A stretch of 28,391 nt of DNA from Phoronis australis. Its lineage: Eukaryota > Phoronida > Phoronidae. Both the position numbers and the translations under genes were made by a program. This document shows, in pieces, positions 8,881-19,560 of the stretch (position 1 is its first letter; every line of letters starts with the position of its first letter). The notes under the pieces are model-generated. The model searched no databases, was not told the DNA's origin, and saw nothing but the letters and a program-made list of their open reading frames with translations. The stretch spans positions 38,044-66,434 of the forward strand of contig NMRA01001026.1 of the NCBI GenBank assembly GCA_002633005.1, written 5' to 3'.

Positions 8881-10960
8881 TGCGCACGCGCTCGCGCAAA
8901 AGGTACCCGCTCATCCAAAACCTTTACGGCAAACTCGCTCGCTGTCTCACACAATACGCAGACGAACTTTAAAGCAAACATCACGTGACAGCAACGTGTG
9001 TTCGTCCGGAGATTTTTCTCGTGTTGCGGAGTAGATGAACTAGCGCAGATTTGGACTTAATATGCTGTTAATACCGACTCCACGAGAACTTAAAAATCTT
9101 AGGGACGCTATTTTGACAACTTTAAGTAGGACTTCAGGTAATTTGTTGAATAGAAACTATATTTTTACTCAAGAATTCAAGTTGACCTATCGGCGATCGC
9201 GAGGCAGCGACGCATCAGTCGGCGAGTTTAAAAGGGAACTGTATTTCATTCTGAATAAATTCTGGATAGTTTTCTATGAATTGTTGATTAATTTCACAAA
9301 TAATTCAACACCAAAAATTAAACTTATATTCTCTAACGAAGCTCAAAAAATTACCGGCTTGGAGCGCTGCTTGGTCTCGTGACGTATTTGGCGGGGGCCA
9401 AGTCACTGTCCTGTGTTATCGCGCAATCAAGTAGCGTTTTTCATATTGTCGCAATAAGAAATTTTAGTGTGAAATGTCGGGTCACAAGGGATACCTGTTT
9501 GAGCCGAGGCAACACAAAGTGATACCCAGTCATCGTCATCGTCAGACGAAAATTTGCCGGTGCAACTGGTGTCAGTGACTGTGCCGAGGGCAATGTGGAC
9601 TCTAGCCATCCAGTCAGCCAGCTGTCAGCCAATACTCAGCTCTGTAAACTTGAAGGGTTGGTAAGATACCGACTGTAGCTGTATGAAGACTATCGTACCA
9701 CTGTGTGTTGAGCTCCGTTAACCCCGAAATTTCAGACAGCCGTTGACTACCCGGGTATAGTTGACTCAGTTATGCTCGTCACCTCGTCGTAAAACTTAGG
9801 CTACATCGACATATAAAGCTAACGGACCGGCGGGGGCGCATGCAAAATCTGNACCGCTAGAGTTCTGAGATCCAGCAGGTGTGCCGAGACAAAGGCGGCC
9901 AGACGTAGGAAACTCGGGAGTTAAAATCTGAGATAGCCCTGCACCATAGCCACCAACCTGAAAAGTGCGTATCTTGGAACTAATATATTTGTGTTTATTA
10001 TAGCGTTCGAGTTATCAGGCAACATCGCTAAGTTCAGCTGCTCGTGTGGCCGCGAGTAGTGATCGATAGTTTACGCTTTTCAACATCATTTTTCGGGTTA
10101 GGACAAGTCAAAAAATGACGGGATATTATTCTGGAGCAGCATAACGGCTGTTGGTGCTACACACGCCATATCAACACCGTTTCCCCATTCTTAGCGGACA
10201 ATTTCTTGAGCTATATACTAATGTAAGTTTTACTCGACTACGTGTGGTTTGTCGGGTAAAATGGCGGCTTGGAAACGCAGACGAAGGTGTGCCAAGAATG
10301 CTGCGTTCTGATTGGTCAATTAAGCCGACCGTCATAATCCTGGCGATAGGTCAATTATAGAGGAGGCTTTATGTTACTCATCAGCATTGAACTCATGTGG
10401 TGGTTACACTGCAGGGTAACAAGGGAGTCTAGAAATAAATAATATATCTAGCTAAGCTAATATAGCAGCGAGAGAGCTCCCAATAAGTCACAGTGCGGTG
10501 TGAATTCCTTAAAATCGACCAAGAAACAAAACAGCAGAAAATAGGTTTGTTATCTGATATTGCTTACTAGCATAGTACGGTAATGGGCTGGTGTTTTTTC
10601 GTCAAATACAAGTATGTTCTTCACCCAGTGTCCAATTCGATTGTGGATTGCTGGATTGACATGCATGCGTGTACACGCGTGTGTGCGTTTCCGTCCTTTT
10701 AAATTCAGTAGAAGCTGACGGTAAGTTAACTATAGGCAGCCCTCTGTCGTTGGCAAAAACGAGAATTTAACTACCGTGTTTGCTTGCTCTGAGAAAACAC
10801 CGACGAGCGCGTTCACACTTTTGGGAAAAAGTAGGTCTAGACTCAATAAAAACTTTGGTCAATGGAGATAGACTTCTCTTGTTAATAGTGCCAATGGTGC
10901 ACATTCTCACAGACTTTATACAAGCAACTTACTTGATGGAAAAGATTTCCAAGTTTAGAT
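8881..10960. other. Long stretch with no confident gene
   Basis: The longest open frame (9062-9382, 106 codons) has no motif I recognise and no neighbours supporting it. An ambiguous N sits at 9852. A CpG-richer patch at about 10240-10330 holds AAAATGGCGGC (YY1-like) and an inverted CCAAT box (GATTGGTCAAT), possibly promoter-like but without a gene I can attach. A short TG/CG alternating tract lies near 10665-10690. Confidence 0.4.
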
Positions 10961-11047
10961 GCCACAATTCCGAATGTTCGCTACTCCGAAGGTCCATTAC
11001 TCCGATGGTCCGCCACCTTCAAAGGTTCATTATTTCGAGTCCACAAT
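10961..11047 (+). repeat. Degenerate tandem array, 16-17-bp unit (TCCGAAGGTTC-ATTAC type)
   Basis: Consecutive units read ACAATTCCGAATGTTC, GCTACTCCGAAGGTCC, ATTACTCCGATGGTCC, GCCACCTTCAAAGGTTC and ATTATTTCGAGTCC. The same unit in inverted orientation recurs at 11920-11965, and a single unit lies at about 11285-11301. Confidence 0.7.
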
Positions 11048-11079
11048 TCCAAAACCACAGAACTCAGACAGTAAATTTT

Positions 11080-11285
11080 ATTCTTAAATATAAGCACAGC
11101 CCCAGGAGTCGCTTAGCATTATATCCAGGTTCTAATTCACACCCTAGCTTGCACATATTCACTAGTACGACCGAGCTCAGATGAGTAAGACACCTTTGTG
11201 CAATGCTCGATTGGCAGCCAGTGAAGCCAGGCTTCGAACCCAACCTCCCAATCAGGATTCCCGACCTCAAACCACTGGGCTACAC
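11080..11285 (-). mobile_element. tRNA-derived SINE
   Basis: On the minus strand the head starts GTGTAGCCCAGTGGTTTGAG. It contains a pol III A box (TAGCCCAGTGG, complement of 11272-11282) and, 42 bases on, a B box (GGTTCGAAGCC, complement of 11230-11240). That is the normal tRNA spacing. The acceptor and anticodon stems do not pair as in a true tRNA, and a non-tRNA body of about 140 bases follows, ending in an AT-rich tail with AATAAA. This is the structure of a SINE. It abuts one unit of the local 16-bp repeat at its 5' end. Confidence 0.7.
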
Positions 11286-11301
11286 GGTTCATTACTCTGA
11301 T

Positions 11302-11919
11302 TTTCTGCTAATGAGTCGTAAAAACATGAATAAATTATTGTATTTGCATTTAGTAACCATTTAAAGGGTGTGCAAAAGTTGACTAGTTCTTATTGATTTC
11401 GTTGTTTACAAATGAGTTCGGTTCCAATTATTGCCAATCGTGATTCTTGAATCTAACTAACGACTCATCCACAAGCATGGACAGCATCTGGGGCACGGGT
11501 CAAGGCTGTGGCGACCAACGGTTTTAAATTTAAGAAGACAGAATGGGGCTCACTGACTTCGTGAACATTTAATTTCGACCCGCCGTGTGCGTGGCACAGG
11601 TGAGTGAGGTTCAGGCGCAGCGGCCCTAAACTTTTCAGTAGCGCTGTGAAATGATGCGACCTTGACATGGATTTGATGAATATAACGTGGTTGATAATTC
11701 ATCAATATTCCCACTCCATGTTTTTAAATGCAATAACGTTCTCATTGTTCCGTGTTTTTAAGACATGCGGGTAATTTCACAGGTGCATGAACTCCAAACA
11801 AAGTATTTTAGTACCCGGGCGTTGTTTTCGGTATAGCTACACCGTTCAGTGTATGTATTATTCATTTTTGCATGTAAAAGTGTAAAAATTACACGAGTTG
11901 AAAAAAGTTAGATCTTTTC
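11302..11919. other. Stretch with no supported feature
   Basis: Interior between the inverted 16-17-bp arrays. It has a minus-strand open frame (11465-11668) without recognisable motifs. Confidence 0.5.
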
Positions 11920-11965
11920 ATAGTAGTGAACCTTCGAAGTAGTGAACCTTCGGAATGGTGAACCG
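11920..11965 (-). repeat. Inverted counterpart of the 16-17-bp tandem array
   Basis: TAGTAGTGAACCTTCGAAG, TAGTGAACCTTCGGAA and TGGTGAACC are reverse complements of the units at 10961-11047. The two arrays face each other about 870 bases apart. Confidence 0.7.
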
Positions 11966-14707
11966 AATGATGAGTAGTCAGTGGACTGTTCCCATTTCCA
12001 ACGATGTAAGCAACTTAAGTAACACACAAATATATAACTAGATAAAAATTTCGTCAAGTTATTCTCCGACTAAATATTTCTGTCCGAGTAGGTGTAATCA
12101 CTCATTTAAGCATGCCTGATTTGAACCACATTATATCCGAATTGAGTCTCGTTCGTTGCAAGCAAACGTCACGGCATCCTCATCTCTGGTAATAGTAATT
12201 CTGTCTCATCTCAAAAACATAGAACTGAGAGTCATCGTTGTGTATACAAATTTCCTTCCTCTTAAGCTGCGTCAACTGTGGGCCTTAATGAAAACTCTAC
12301 AATTTCGACGGACGTTTGTAAAATATCAAAGGTACACCAATCAAGAAATTCGAACCACCCCCTGCGCAATGCTGGCTAAGGGCCTGATGTATAACTTTTG
12401 TTATAGACAAGTTAACACGAAACTCAAAGCTATTCAAAGGCCTTCCTGAGAAAGCTTTAAAAATAGTTTTAAACATAACAAATCAAATGCAATCAAAGAA
12501 AATACTTCGTTTTGATCTTCGGACTTTTCTATAGGTCAACAGGAAATGACAATTTGCAAACGTAATCCGTAATCACTTCAGGTTTATAAAGAAGCAGGAC
12601 AACTGCATAATATGGGGCTTTAAAACTGAAAGATTATGGTCTGGATAATGAGTGACAAACTTGCCTGTTGATGAAAAATTTACTTGATTATCAAAGTATA
12701 ACATTAACGGGTTTTTTGTTGACAATAAAACAATCGATGCAATCCCTGAATGTCTTCCGCAAAATGCTTACTAAGTTGAAAAGTTAGTACAAATTAGTAC
12801 AAACAGTTACTTCTGAAAGGAAAACTCAATGTCACTCAGTGAGAAAGGACAGGTATTTATACCAGATGCTTTTGGTTTTCATTTCATTGGGATCGAGTTT
12901 CAATGGCCTATACAAGCGCTTGTAAAAAGGTTGGCAAGTGGCTTTCCTTCATGTAACCGCATTCAGTCTCAGTAAAGTCCACAGTTAGATCCTTGAAGGT
13001 GAACACAACATCATATCACTTGACTCGCTTTGTGCACAAAATCTGCCCTGAACTAAACCAGCTTCAGTCCCTCATGTTTTTCCACGAAAGGAAATAAGCC
13101 ATTGCTGCCTATGAAAGGGCATCCTCACCAATGAGGCTGACTGGTGTAGCAGTCAGATATAGTTCCTCTTCATACACAAACAATCCACTGGCACATTTTC
13201 GTATAGTAATTTAGTACTGAGGTTCACATTTCTCCAGCGCTGCTGGTGTGTAAACGACATGTTGTGGGAAGAGAAAGGAGTAACAAAGCTTGTCTACGTT
13301 CAGCTTGAAGTGGCCTTAAAATGTCACTGAACCTGGAACAAACATTGAAACATGAATAATTAAGTACGTCAGGTTGGATCAAAAACGCTGCCCTTGTTTT
13401 TCAAAAATATATGGTAAGTGCTTACAATTTCACACAAAATTAAATAATTACTATTTCCAGAAAGCAACGGTGTATATAATATAATAAGCATTGATTTGTA
13501 TAGAAGTACGTCTATATTTTTCATTCCTAGCCATAACAATGCTTTAAACGCATCACTTGTCTGCAAAATATGCAAATTATCTTCAAACCTTTGATACCAT
13601 TTTCAAGCCTTTTGATTTTTGATACTTTCAGCAATTATAAACACCGATTACAGACTCATGGGTCTGTCAAGCACACTTCTGGTCTATGGCTGAGGGAACC
13701 GTTTCTCAGATTTTTTATTTTTCTTCTAATAGAGGATACGAAAACTTGGGTCACTTAAAAAATGATGGATAATCTTTCTGTTGTTTAAGAGTAATTAAAG
13801 GCACCATTGTTTGCGTATTGGCAGAAAGAATAAGATGTTCAAACACGACCTCGCGTCAAAAATGCAATTTTCACAAAAATGACAAGTCATATGAATCTAT
13901 AAACGATTTTTAACATTTCAAGGCATGAGTTAAGACTGTTCAGTTGTTGAGAATTCGGAGAATGTAATATATTTTTAGGGGTTTACAGTGGATAGCAAAG
14001 CAGTTTCATGAAACGTGAAAGAACTTCATGAACTTTAAGAATTACCTCACCATGTTCTTTCCCCCGGACACTATTACCTGTTATTTCCATGGCACATTCA
14101 GTTGCAACAAATTTTACAACCCTCAACCCCCTATGCCAGCCTCCCGCTAAGGACCTGAATAAGTAAATTAATAAAACAATATACATACCTGTCTTTAAAA
14201 ATAGCTGTCCCTTTTTATAGGCTTTGTTCTTTGTCTCCGATATAGAAAGTAGACTTTGACAACAGATCTGCACTGGATAAGAAGATCTTTCTGGTTAGCT
14301 GCCTGTAGTCAACCAATTTTTGTACATTCAGGGACGGTTGCGATGCATATCTCCTCTGCATTGTACTAGCCCTCAAACCTAAAAACCAAAGTTCAGGTGA
14401 AAACAGACATGATAAATTCCCATGTCAACGTGTAATAGATTTCCGGACGACATAGGATAGGGAGTAAACAAATATAGTCTAATGGATATTTGTCACGTAC
14501 CCTTTGGACTTGGATTGTTTTCTTACCTCACCAACAAATATGATTTGACAGCATAAACATTCAGCTTTGATTGATGTAACTGTCACTGATAAACCTGTTA
14601 AAAATCATTCCAAACATTAATAATACTACTTTGATACACCAAAAGAGTGCTATGTCAAGTATCGTAACGCACAGACTTGTTTTATATATCTGAGCAACAA
14701 ACAATGA
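11966..14707. other. Long stretch with no supported gene
   Basis: Short AT-rich frames only (for example 12156-12449, 13570-13758 and 13983-14273 minus), none with motifs or repeat support. A minus-strand reading at about 12950-13320 looks protein-like but its stop density is no better than chance. No RNA gene or element terminus was identified before the TTAA at 14708. Confidence 0.45.
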
Positions 14708-16317
14708 TTAAGGAGAATGCCACCCGATTTAATTAGTCTTTTGCCGTCTTAATCGGTCTGTATCCACATCGCCTTGCATACGGTCGACCCTAACTTGCCA
14801 GGAGGTGTCGCGTTAACCTGTGAGGAAGGTGAGAAACGACGCTAGCGACGTCAGTGGTTCATATGCAGAGTGAATGCCGCTATGTTGCGGTGCATCGTTC
14901 CCGCTTCTTCGAACTAAGCAGCTACAAGGAAAGCGGGTATATATTTTTTTTTACTTCCTCGAGAGTCCGAAATGCTTAGGAAGTGGCTCATGGTAGTGAA
15001 GAATGAAATGTACGCTGTAAATAGCAAGTATGAGGCCGTGAAACATCTCCGTGTCTGTGGCCTGCAGACGTCGACAGGGCCTGACGAATGCCAGGCTTAC
15101 CAAATAACTACATACGTTCCGTTGTCTGAGTTTGTTCGCTGCGCCTTTCTAGAATTTCTTCACCACTGTATTCCTGTTCGAATTGATAGGCTGTAAAACT
15201 TAACGATCCACCTGCGAAGTCGGGACTGATGAGCTCTAGCTCGTCTTAAGTCGGGATTGCGACTGAGTTGCCATGTTGGCGTTTATTACTGAGCGTTCTG
15301 TTTCAAAATGAATTATTGTCACCTTAACCAATACTTATATAAAACTAAGACAAAGTCTGTCTCATTAGATGCAATTTGTAATGCCTTTGGAGTGTTCGTG
15401 AGTGCAAATGATTTGAGAAGCCAGCAATGAATAAATCACTGCGTTACCGGCTTTAGGTGCAATAAAACTAATTGACCGGGGACACCGAGGCCGTGTGAGC
15501 TCATGCTAATTTAGTGTTTGCTGGCAGAAACTGTTGTGAAACAAATCGATTTCCATCACACGGCTAGGTGCTAGGGGAATCTTTGTTTACATTTACATTA
15601 CTCAAATAATGATTGTCAATGTACAACTTCTGCCCTGACGGTGCTGTGGCCAAAGCGGAATGAATTCGCGGCCCGGCGGCCCCCGACGAGTAAGTAGATT
15701 TGCAGTTTCGTGGCTAATTCACCAACATAATCAGATGCACATTAATTTGGCTCACTAGATAGTAACTCAACTTTGGCTTCTTTATGTTCATGATGTCTGA
15801 TCAGTTTCCGAGCCACGGCCGGGATAACGCCGGAGTGAACTGAATCCGGTCGGCCGCGACGGGCCTGATCGGGCTCCGAGCCACTAGCCTTATAACAAGC
15901 GTTTTGTGTTTAGAAATAAAATAACACAAGTCTAAACACAGATCTAGGTTCTCTTGTCTGTATCTCACGGAAATTACTTCGAAATTACGGTGTGTCCAAA
16001 TACCAATAAAGCCGTAAGAGCGAAATAAAACAACACGTTTTTATAAGAACTCAAGTGTATTTTTAAGGGTTTTGCATCGAAGTTTGATGATTCATTGGTG
16101 TTAAACGAGGACTTCAAGCGATAAGCCGACACCAGTAACCCGGGTTGTGAACAGCTGAACAGACTGAAGTGAAACCGATGACGTCATTGGATAATTTCAG
16201 CACCTCCGTCTGCCGTGAGGTGTCAGGTAACGCAACCGTACTTGTCGTTATCGAGTAGAACTACTCGATCTAAATTGATACAGATTGGGTAGTTTTTTGG
16301 GTGGCATGCTCCTTTAA
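14708..16317 (+). mobile_element. Kolobok-like DNA transposon (THAP domain, TTAA ends), internally degenerate
   Basis: The left end TTAA-GGAGAATGCCACCC and the reverse complement of the right end, TTAA-AGGAGCATGCCACCC, form terminal inverted repeats inside TTAA on both sides (14708-14711 and 16314-16317). The left part encodes a broken THAP zinc finger and is shared with 3974-4857. The right 320 bases are shared, inverted, with 24244-24564. TTAA target sites together with a THAP-bearing transposase are the established hallmark of the Kolobok superfamily. Assignment here is by that combination, not by seeing the catalytic domain, which is missing. A GC-rich segment (about 15660-15890) fills the centre. 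At 1.6 kb it is a non-autonomous or internally deleted copy. Confidence 0.75.
14890..15140 (+). pseudogene. Broken THAP-type zinc-finger exon (copy 2)
   Basis: One frame gives RCIVPASSN, a stop, RKAGI, then LPRESEMLRKWLMVVKNEM and YAVNSKYEAVKHLRVCGLQT. This matches copy 1 closely and supplies the Trp that copy 1 lost. The first Cys and the distal Cys are present. The second Cys has become Ser, and the Cys-x2-His pair is lost (Leu-Gln-Thr follows the Cys). THAP fingers require C2CH zinc ligands, so this copy could not fold. Together the two copies show the ancestral element encoded a THAP domain near its left end. Confidence 0.7.
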
Positions 16318-16607
16318 CCCGATTGGTGACTGCCGCGAAGTCGACATCGCCCAGTAGGCCTACCTCAATTAATAGGTATCAGTTTTTTAAACATGGAGTA
16401 ATCGTTAACATAGTCACAAACCTTACCTTTGTATAAGGTCATACTTACTTCCTCTCATCGATGCATCCTTTTCACGCAATACCAGATTCAGTTGGCACGG
16501 CTGCAAATTCACCATGTACTAAAGGGCTCGCGAAATCGAAGCTGCTTAATCTAGCACCACTAGTACACGTGCGCTCTGTAGTAATGTAAAGATTGTCGAA
16601 TAGCCCC
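16314..16607 (+). repeat. Interspersed repeat A, copy 3 (divergent)
   Basis: Starts at the TTAA shared with the Kolobok-like right end and runs to AATAGCCCCA. It retains GACTGCCGCGAAGTCGACAT, ACAAACCTTACCTTTGTAT and AAAGGGCTCGCGAAATCGA with more substitutions and small deletions than copies 1 and 2. It therefore looks older. Confidence 0.75.
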
Positions 16608-17521
16608 ATTTGCGACTTTCCGGCTGCGTTTTCTTGCTACCATCATCATTGTGTTCGATCCCAGTCTATGTTTTGGCCATACATGTTCAGTCAAACGTTT
16701 CACATATGCTTGGTTAACAACATTGAAGTGAACAGGTTAAATACACAATTGAGCCATATCGGCCCTAATTGTGTATTGCTTCAACATCCAGTTCCTAGAA
16801 TCCCATGTACAGTATTCTGTATCCTGCATGTCTCTGTTTATTACTTGGCGGAACTCTTCGAATTCTATGCCAGCTGTCGGAAATTGTAAAGTGCACCAAT
16901 TTACATGTCCCACACCTCGTCAAACGTTGAGTCCCTGTCCTCCCCCGGAAAAAATTAAAACTCATTCAGAGCTCAGACAGACCTCAGACAACAAGGGCTG
17001 CTATATCTGAGTTCAGGGATTTCTCGGTTTACTTAACAAAGAAGTCGTTTATTTGAAGGGTTTTAAGCGTTATCAAAAGGACTGAAAGGGCTGTTCAAAT
17101 GCGTGTCAAACACCACAGCTCACTCTTTGGCCGGCGCTAAATTGCACAGGTACAATATGAAAATGATCTTTATCCCATACGCGCTGAATGAGTTGAGGGA
17201 AATACGGCCATGTAACGATGTTTTCCGTATTCAACTCCCAAACTACTTCAACAGGTCAATCCTTCGGTAACTAAAATAGCAAATTGTTGTCATTTAACTA
17301 TTTTCAGGGGATGTTACAACTTCAATACACAGTTACCGTTGTTTTCATCTTTTCAGGCAATAAATCGTTACATTTAAAACTGTTTCTTTTACTAGAATTA
17401 AACTTGCAGCCTAACGCGCAAGTACATAGATATAGGATGTGATCAGCCACGTGAAGAGTGAAGTATTTAAAAAGTCTGCAGAAAAAATGAAAGAAACTTA
17501 GGAATTCGAAGCGTATGGGAT
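16608..17521. other. Stretch with no supported feature
   Basis: Frames at 16593-17010 have no recognisable motif. No repeat copies or RNA genes seen. Confidence 0.45.
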
Positions 17522-17680
17522 AAATACAAAACCTACCTCGATTGGCGTAGATGAAGTAATATCACACAAGAAATTATTCCGCGTATCGATCGAGACTGAA
17601 GGTAGAGGTCGATACGTGCGGAATAATGTCTCGTGGGATATTACTTCATCTACGCAACTCTCCGTACGTTTTGTGTATTT
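17522..17680. mobile_element. Palindromic (foldback) MITE-like element
   Basis: The left half AAATACAAAAC...GCGTAGATGAAGTAATATC (perfect block 17545-17563), then ATTATTCCGC and a TATCGA block, is mirrored by the right half. There TCGATA, GCGGAATAAT, GATATTACTTCATCTACGC (17637-17655) and GTTTTGTGTATTT follow in inverse order. The arms are about 70 bases with a centre near 17600, so the strand could fold into one long hairpin. There is no ORF. The 19-bp perfect block and the ordered shared blocks rule out chance. Confidence 0.85.
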
Positions 17681-18059
17681 ATTTCAGCATGATATTGACT
17701 GCAATACCAGGATCATGATAATTCCTTCTCCCTATTATTTTTTAATCCAGATTACTGCTGTATCAGAATCAAATGACGGTTGGATGTTGGGATAATCCAA
17801 TTTTCCCGATACCCGCACTTCTTTATGCCATAATTGAAAACGCAACCTTCCCGGTTTATATAGTGTCGAGAGTGAGCATCGTGTAGTAGAATACTCCCCA
17901 ATCTTTTTTAAATGAAATCGCGCCAACTTGAAAGTACGCGTTTCATACGGGAGAAGTAACAATTGAAGTAAAACACAGACTTAATTTCAAACGATGCATA
18001 GATGACATAAAACTCAGACCTCAGGAAAAAATTGAAAAAATATGCAATTGATATATATT
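17681..18059. other. Stretch with no supported feature
   Basis: AT-rich sequence between the foldback element and the broken end of the BEL/Pao relic. The minus-strand frame at 17735-17962 has no motif. Confidence 0.45.
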
Positions 18060-18530
18060 AGCATCAACTGCGCAAGGACCAATTACGTATAATTTTTGTC
18101 TGCTATGAAAATTGAATTTTTTGCGACCAGCATGCTGAAGCCTCTCATGATAGTGACGAACTATAAGCACAGTAACAGTCCTTTGACGGCAACAGGATCA
18201 GATGTTTTTCACCATAGCTCAAATCAGATGTGCCAAGTCGATCGCCAATCCTGATCACACCCTCACTACTCACAAATGGATCAAGGGCACGTATGGAGCT
18301 CGTACGTGGCACAGACGTTACATTCTGCGAACCAGAACTAGCCTGCAGAATCACCATCTCAGAAGCGAAATGCCTTGATTGTACGGAGCGCACTATCTCA
18401 ATCTCTGCCTGTACGACTTCGTCCACGAACTACACATCCCGTGAGCTCGTCCCGCCTTCCTCGCGCCTCAGATAGTTCACAAATCGACGGAGGTAAGCCA
18501 CTGCTCTACACAGACAATACCAGTCAGAAT
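18060..18530 (-). pseudogene. BEL/Pao RNase H-integrase linker and truncated HHCC integrase domain
   Basis: On the minus strand the RAVAYLRRFVNYLRR helix is followed by SSIRALDPFVSSEGVIRIGD and DLSYGEKH, the conserved PaO pre-integrase block with its first His. After a frameshift the HYHERLQHAG segment supplies the HxxHxG zinc ligands, and SRQKLYVIG follows. The Cys pair and the DDE core are absent because sequence similarity ends near 18060. A stop (TAG) also interrupts the linker near 18438. Confidence 0.8.
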
Positions 18531-19202
18531 AACGCTTGATCAAGCACCCCAACAGACTTCTTGTATAAGCACTCTCTTCGCGTGACCACATCCACAGGAT
18601 CTAATACTTCAACAGAGTCAGAATGAAATGACGTCGCATTAACAGGACACACAACATATTGCTGGGGCCACTTCTTTTCAGGCTGCCACAAAAAATCAGG
18701 ACCACTCAACCAACGACTGTTGTGAATGAACTTTTCACTAGTAATGCCCCTAAACCGTTCATCTGCAGGATTTACTTTCGTATCCACATATCTCCATTGG
18801 CAGGGCTGAGAAAACTCTCGAATCAATTGCACGCGATTAGCAACAAATATGGGAAACTGCCTCACCTCATTACGAATGAAATGCAACACAGCGGTGGAAT
18901 CAGTGTAGTACATGATGCTGTCTGGCTCGAACAGCTCTCGGCGCATCAGTTCACTCAGACGCACTGCAACTGTAGAGGCCGTAAGCTCATGTCGAGGAAC
19001 GGTTAGTCTTCTTCTGTGGTGAAACTCTTGCTTTGCCAATGGGAAAAGTGCAATGCACGCTACCTTTGTCGTCGCAAAGGCGAGCATACACGGACGCTGC
19101 AGAACCCACGGTACTGGCATCTGAAAAAACATGGAACTGAAAAGATTTAACAGAGTCAAAATCATAGGGCTTCAAACATCTCTTGATAGATACATTCTGC
19201 AA
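18524..19202 (-). pseudogene. BEL/Pao RNase H domain
   Basis: Two overlapping frames give the RNase H fold. HVFSDAS (first catalytic Asp) is read in the 19202-18987 frame. PRHELTAS (Glu), YTDSTAVLHF (Asp) and NPADE (Asp) are read in the 19165-18524 frame. All four acidic residues of the DEDD set are visible. One frameshift, near 19020-19040, separates the first from the others. The domain would degrade the RNA strand of the RNA-DNA hybrid during reverse transcription. SRWLSGPDFL follows, as in other BEL elements. Downstream the frame shifts again. Confidence 0.85.
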
Positions 19203-19229
19203 TGAAGTAATATCACTAAGCCAACGACG

Positions 19230-19560
19230 TCATGATATGCCCAGCTATTGAGATATCTCATCGTCCCATCTTAGATCTTTTTCAGCACAAAGTTTCGGAA
19301 GCAGCAGCTTGGCAGGTAATACCAACGGAGCAATTAATCCCAGTGGATCAAAAACAGACGCTACTGTAGCAAAGATTCCCCTGCGGGTAGCTGATTTAGA
19401 ACCCAAGGCTGTCGAGAACCGGAATTCATCCGCTGAGACGTTCCATTCCATACCCAGGGCACGATCTACCTAAACACTTCCACCTTCAAAGCCGGAAACA
19501 GCATGTCCGACCTTGGAACGCTCCCCTTCAGGAACTATTCTCATAACTTCGGCACTATTA
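19230..19560 (-). pseudogene. BEL/Pao RT-RNase H connection (PaO linker)
   Basis: The minus-strand reading contains DGFRLTKFLSN, LGMEWNVSADEFRF, the RRGIFATVASVFDPLGLIAP block and LRWDDE. These are diagnostic of the Pao-type peptidase/RT connection region that joins the thumb to RNase H. A stop codon lies between the GGSV and VDRALG segments near 19470. The piece links the YVDD-bearing RT upstream to the SDAS-bearing RNase H downstream. Confidence 0.8.

Noticed and set aside
9062-9382. 106-codon plus-strand open frame
   Set aside because: No motif, no start context, no splice signals and no repeat support; this length occurs by chance in AT-rich DNA of this size.
9427-9632. Minus-strand frame with an Asp-rich run
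   Set aside because: The acidic run comes from a short ATCGTCATCGTC repeat; the rest has no motif.
10780-11184. 134-codon plus-strand frame
   Set aside because: It runs across the 16-bp tandem array and the antisense strand of the SINE, so it is a chance frame.
11215-11290. Functional tRNA gene on the minus strand
   Set aside because: A and B boxes are present, but the acceptor and anticodon stems do not pair and a SINE-type body follows.
12950-13320. Minus-strand reading with protein-like stretches (VVFTFKDLTVDF, LFVYEEELYLTATPVSLIGE)
   Set aside because: It contains about five stops in 125 codons, the density expected by chance, and matches no family I can name; the resemblance to a KRAB-like phrase is too short.
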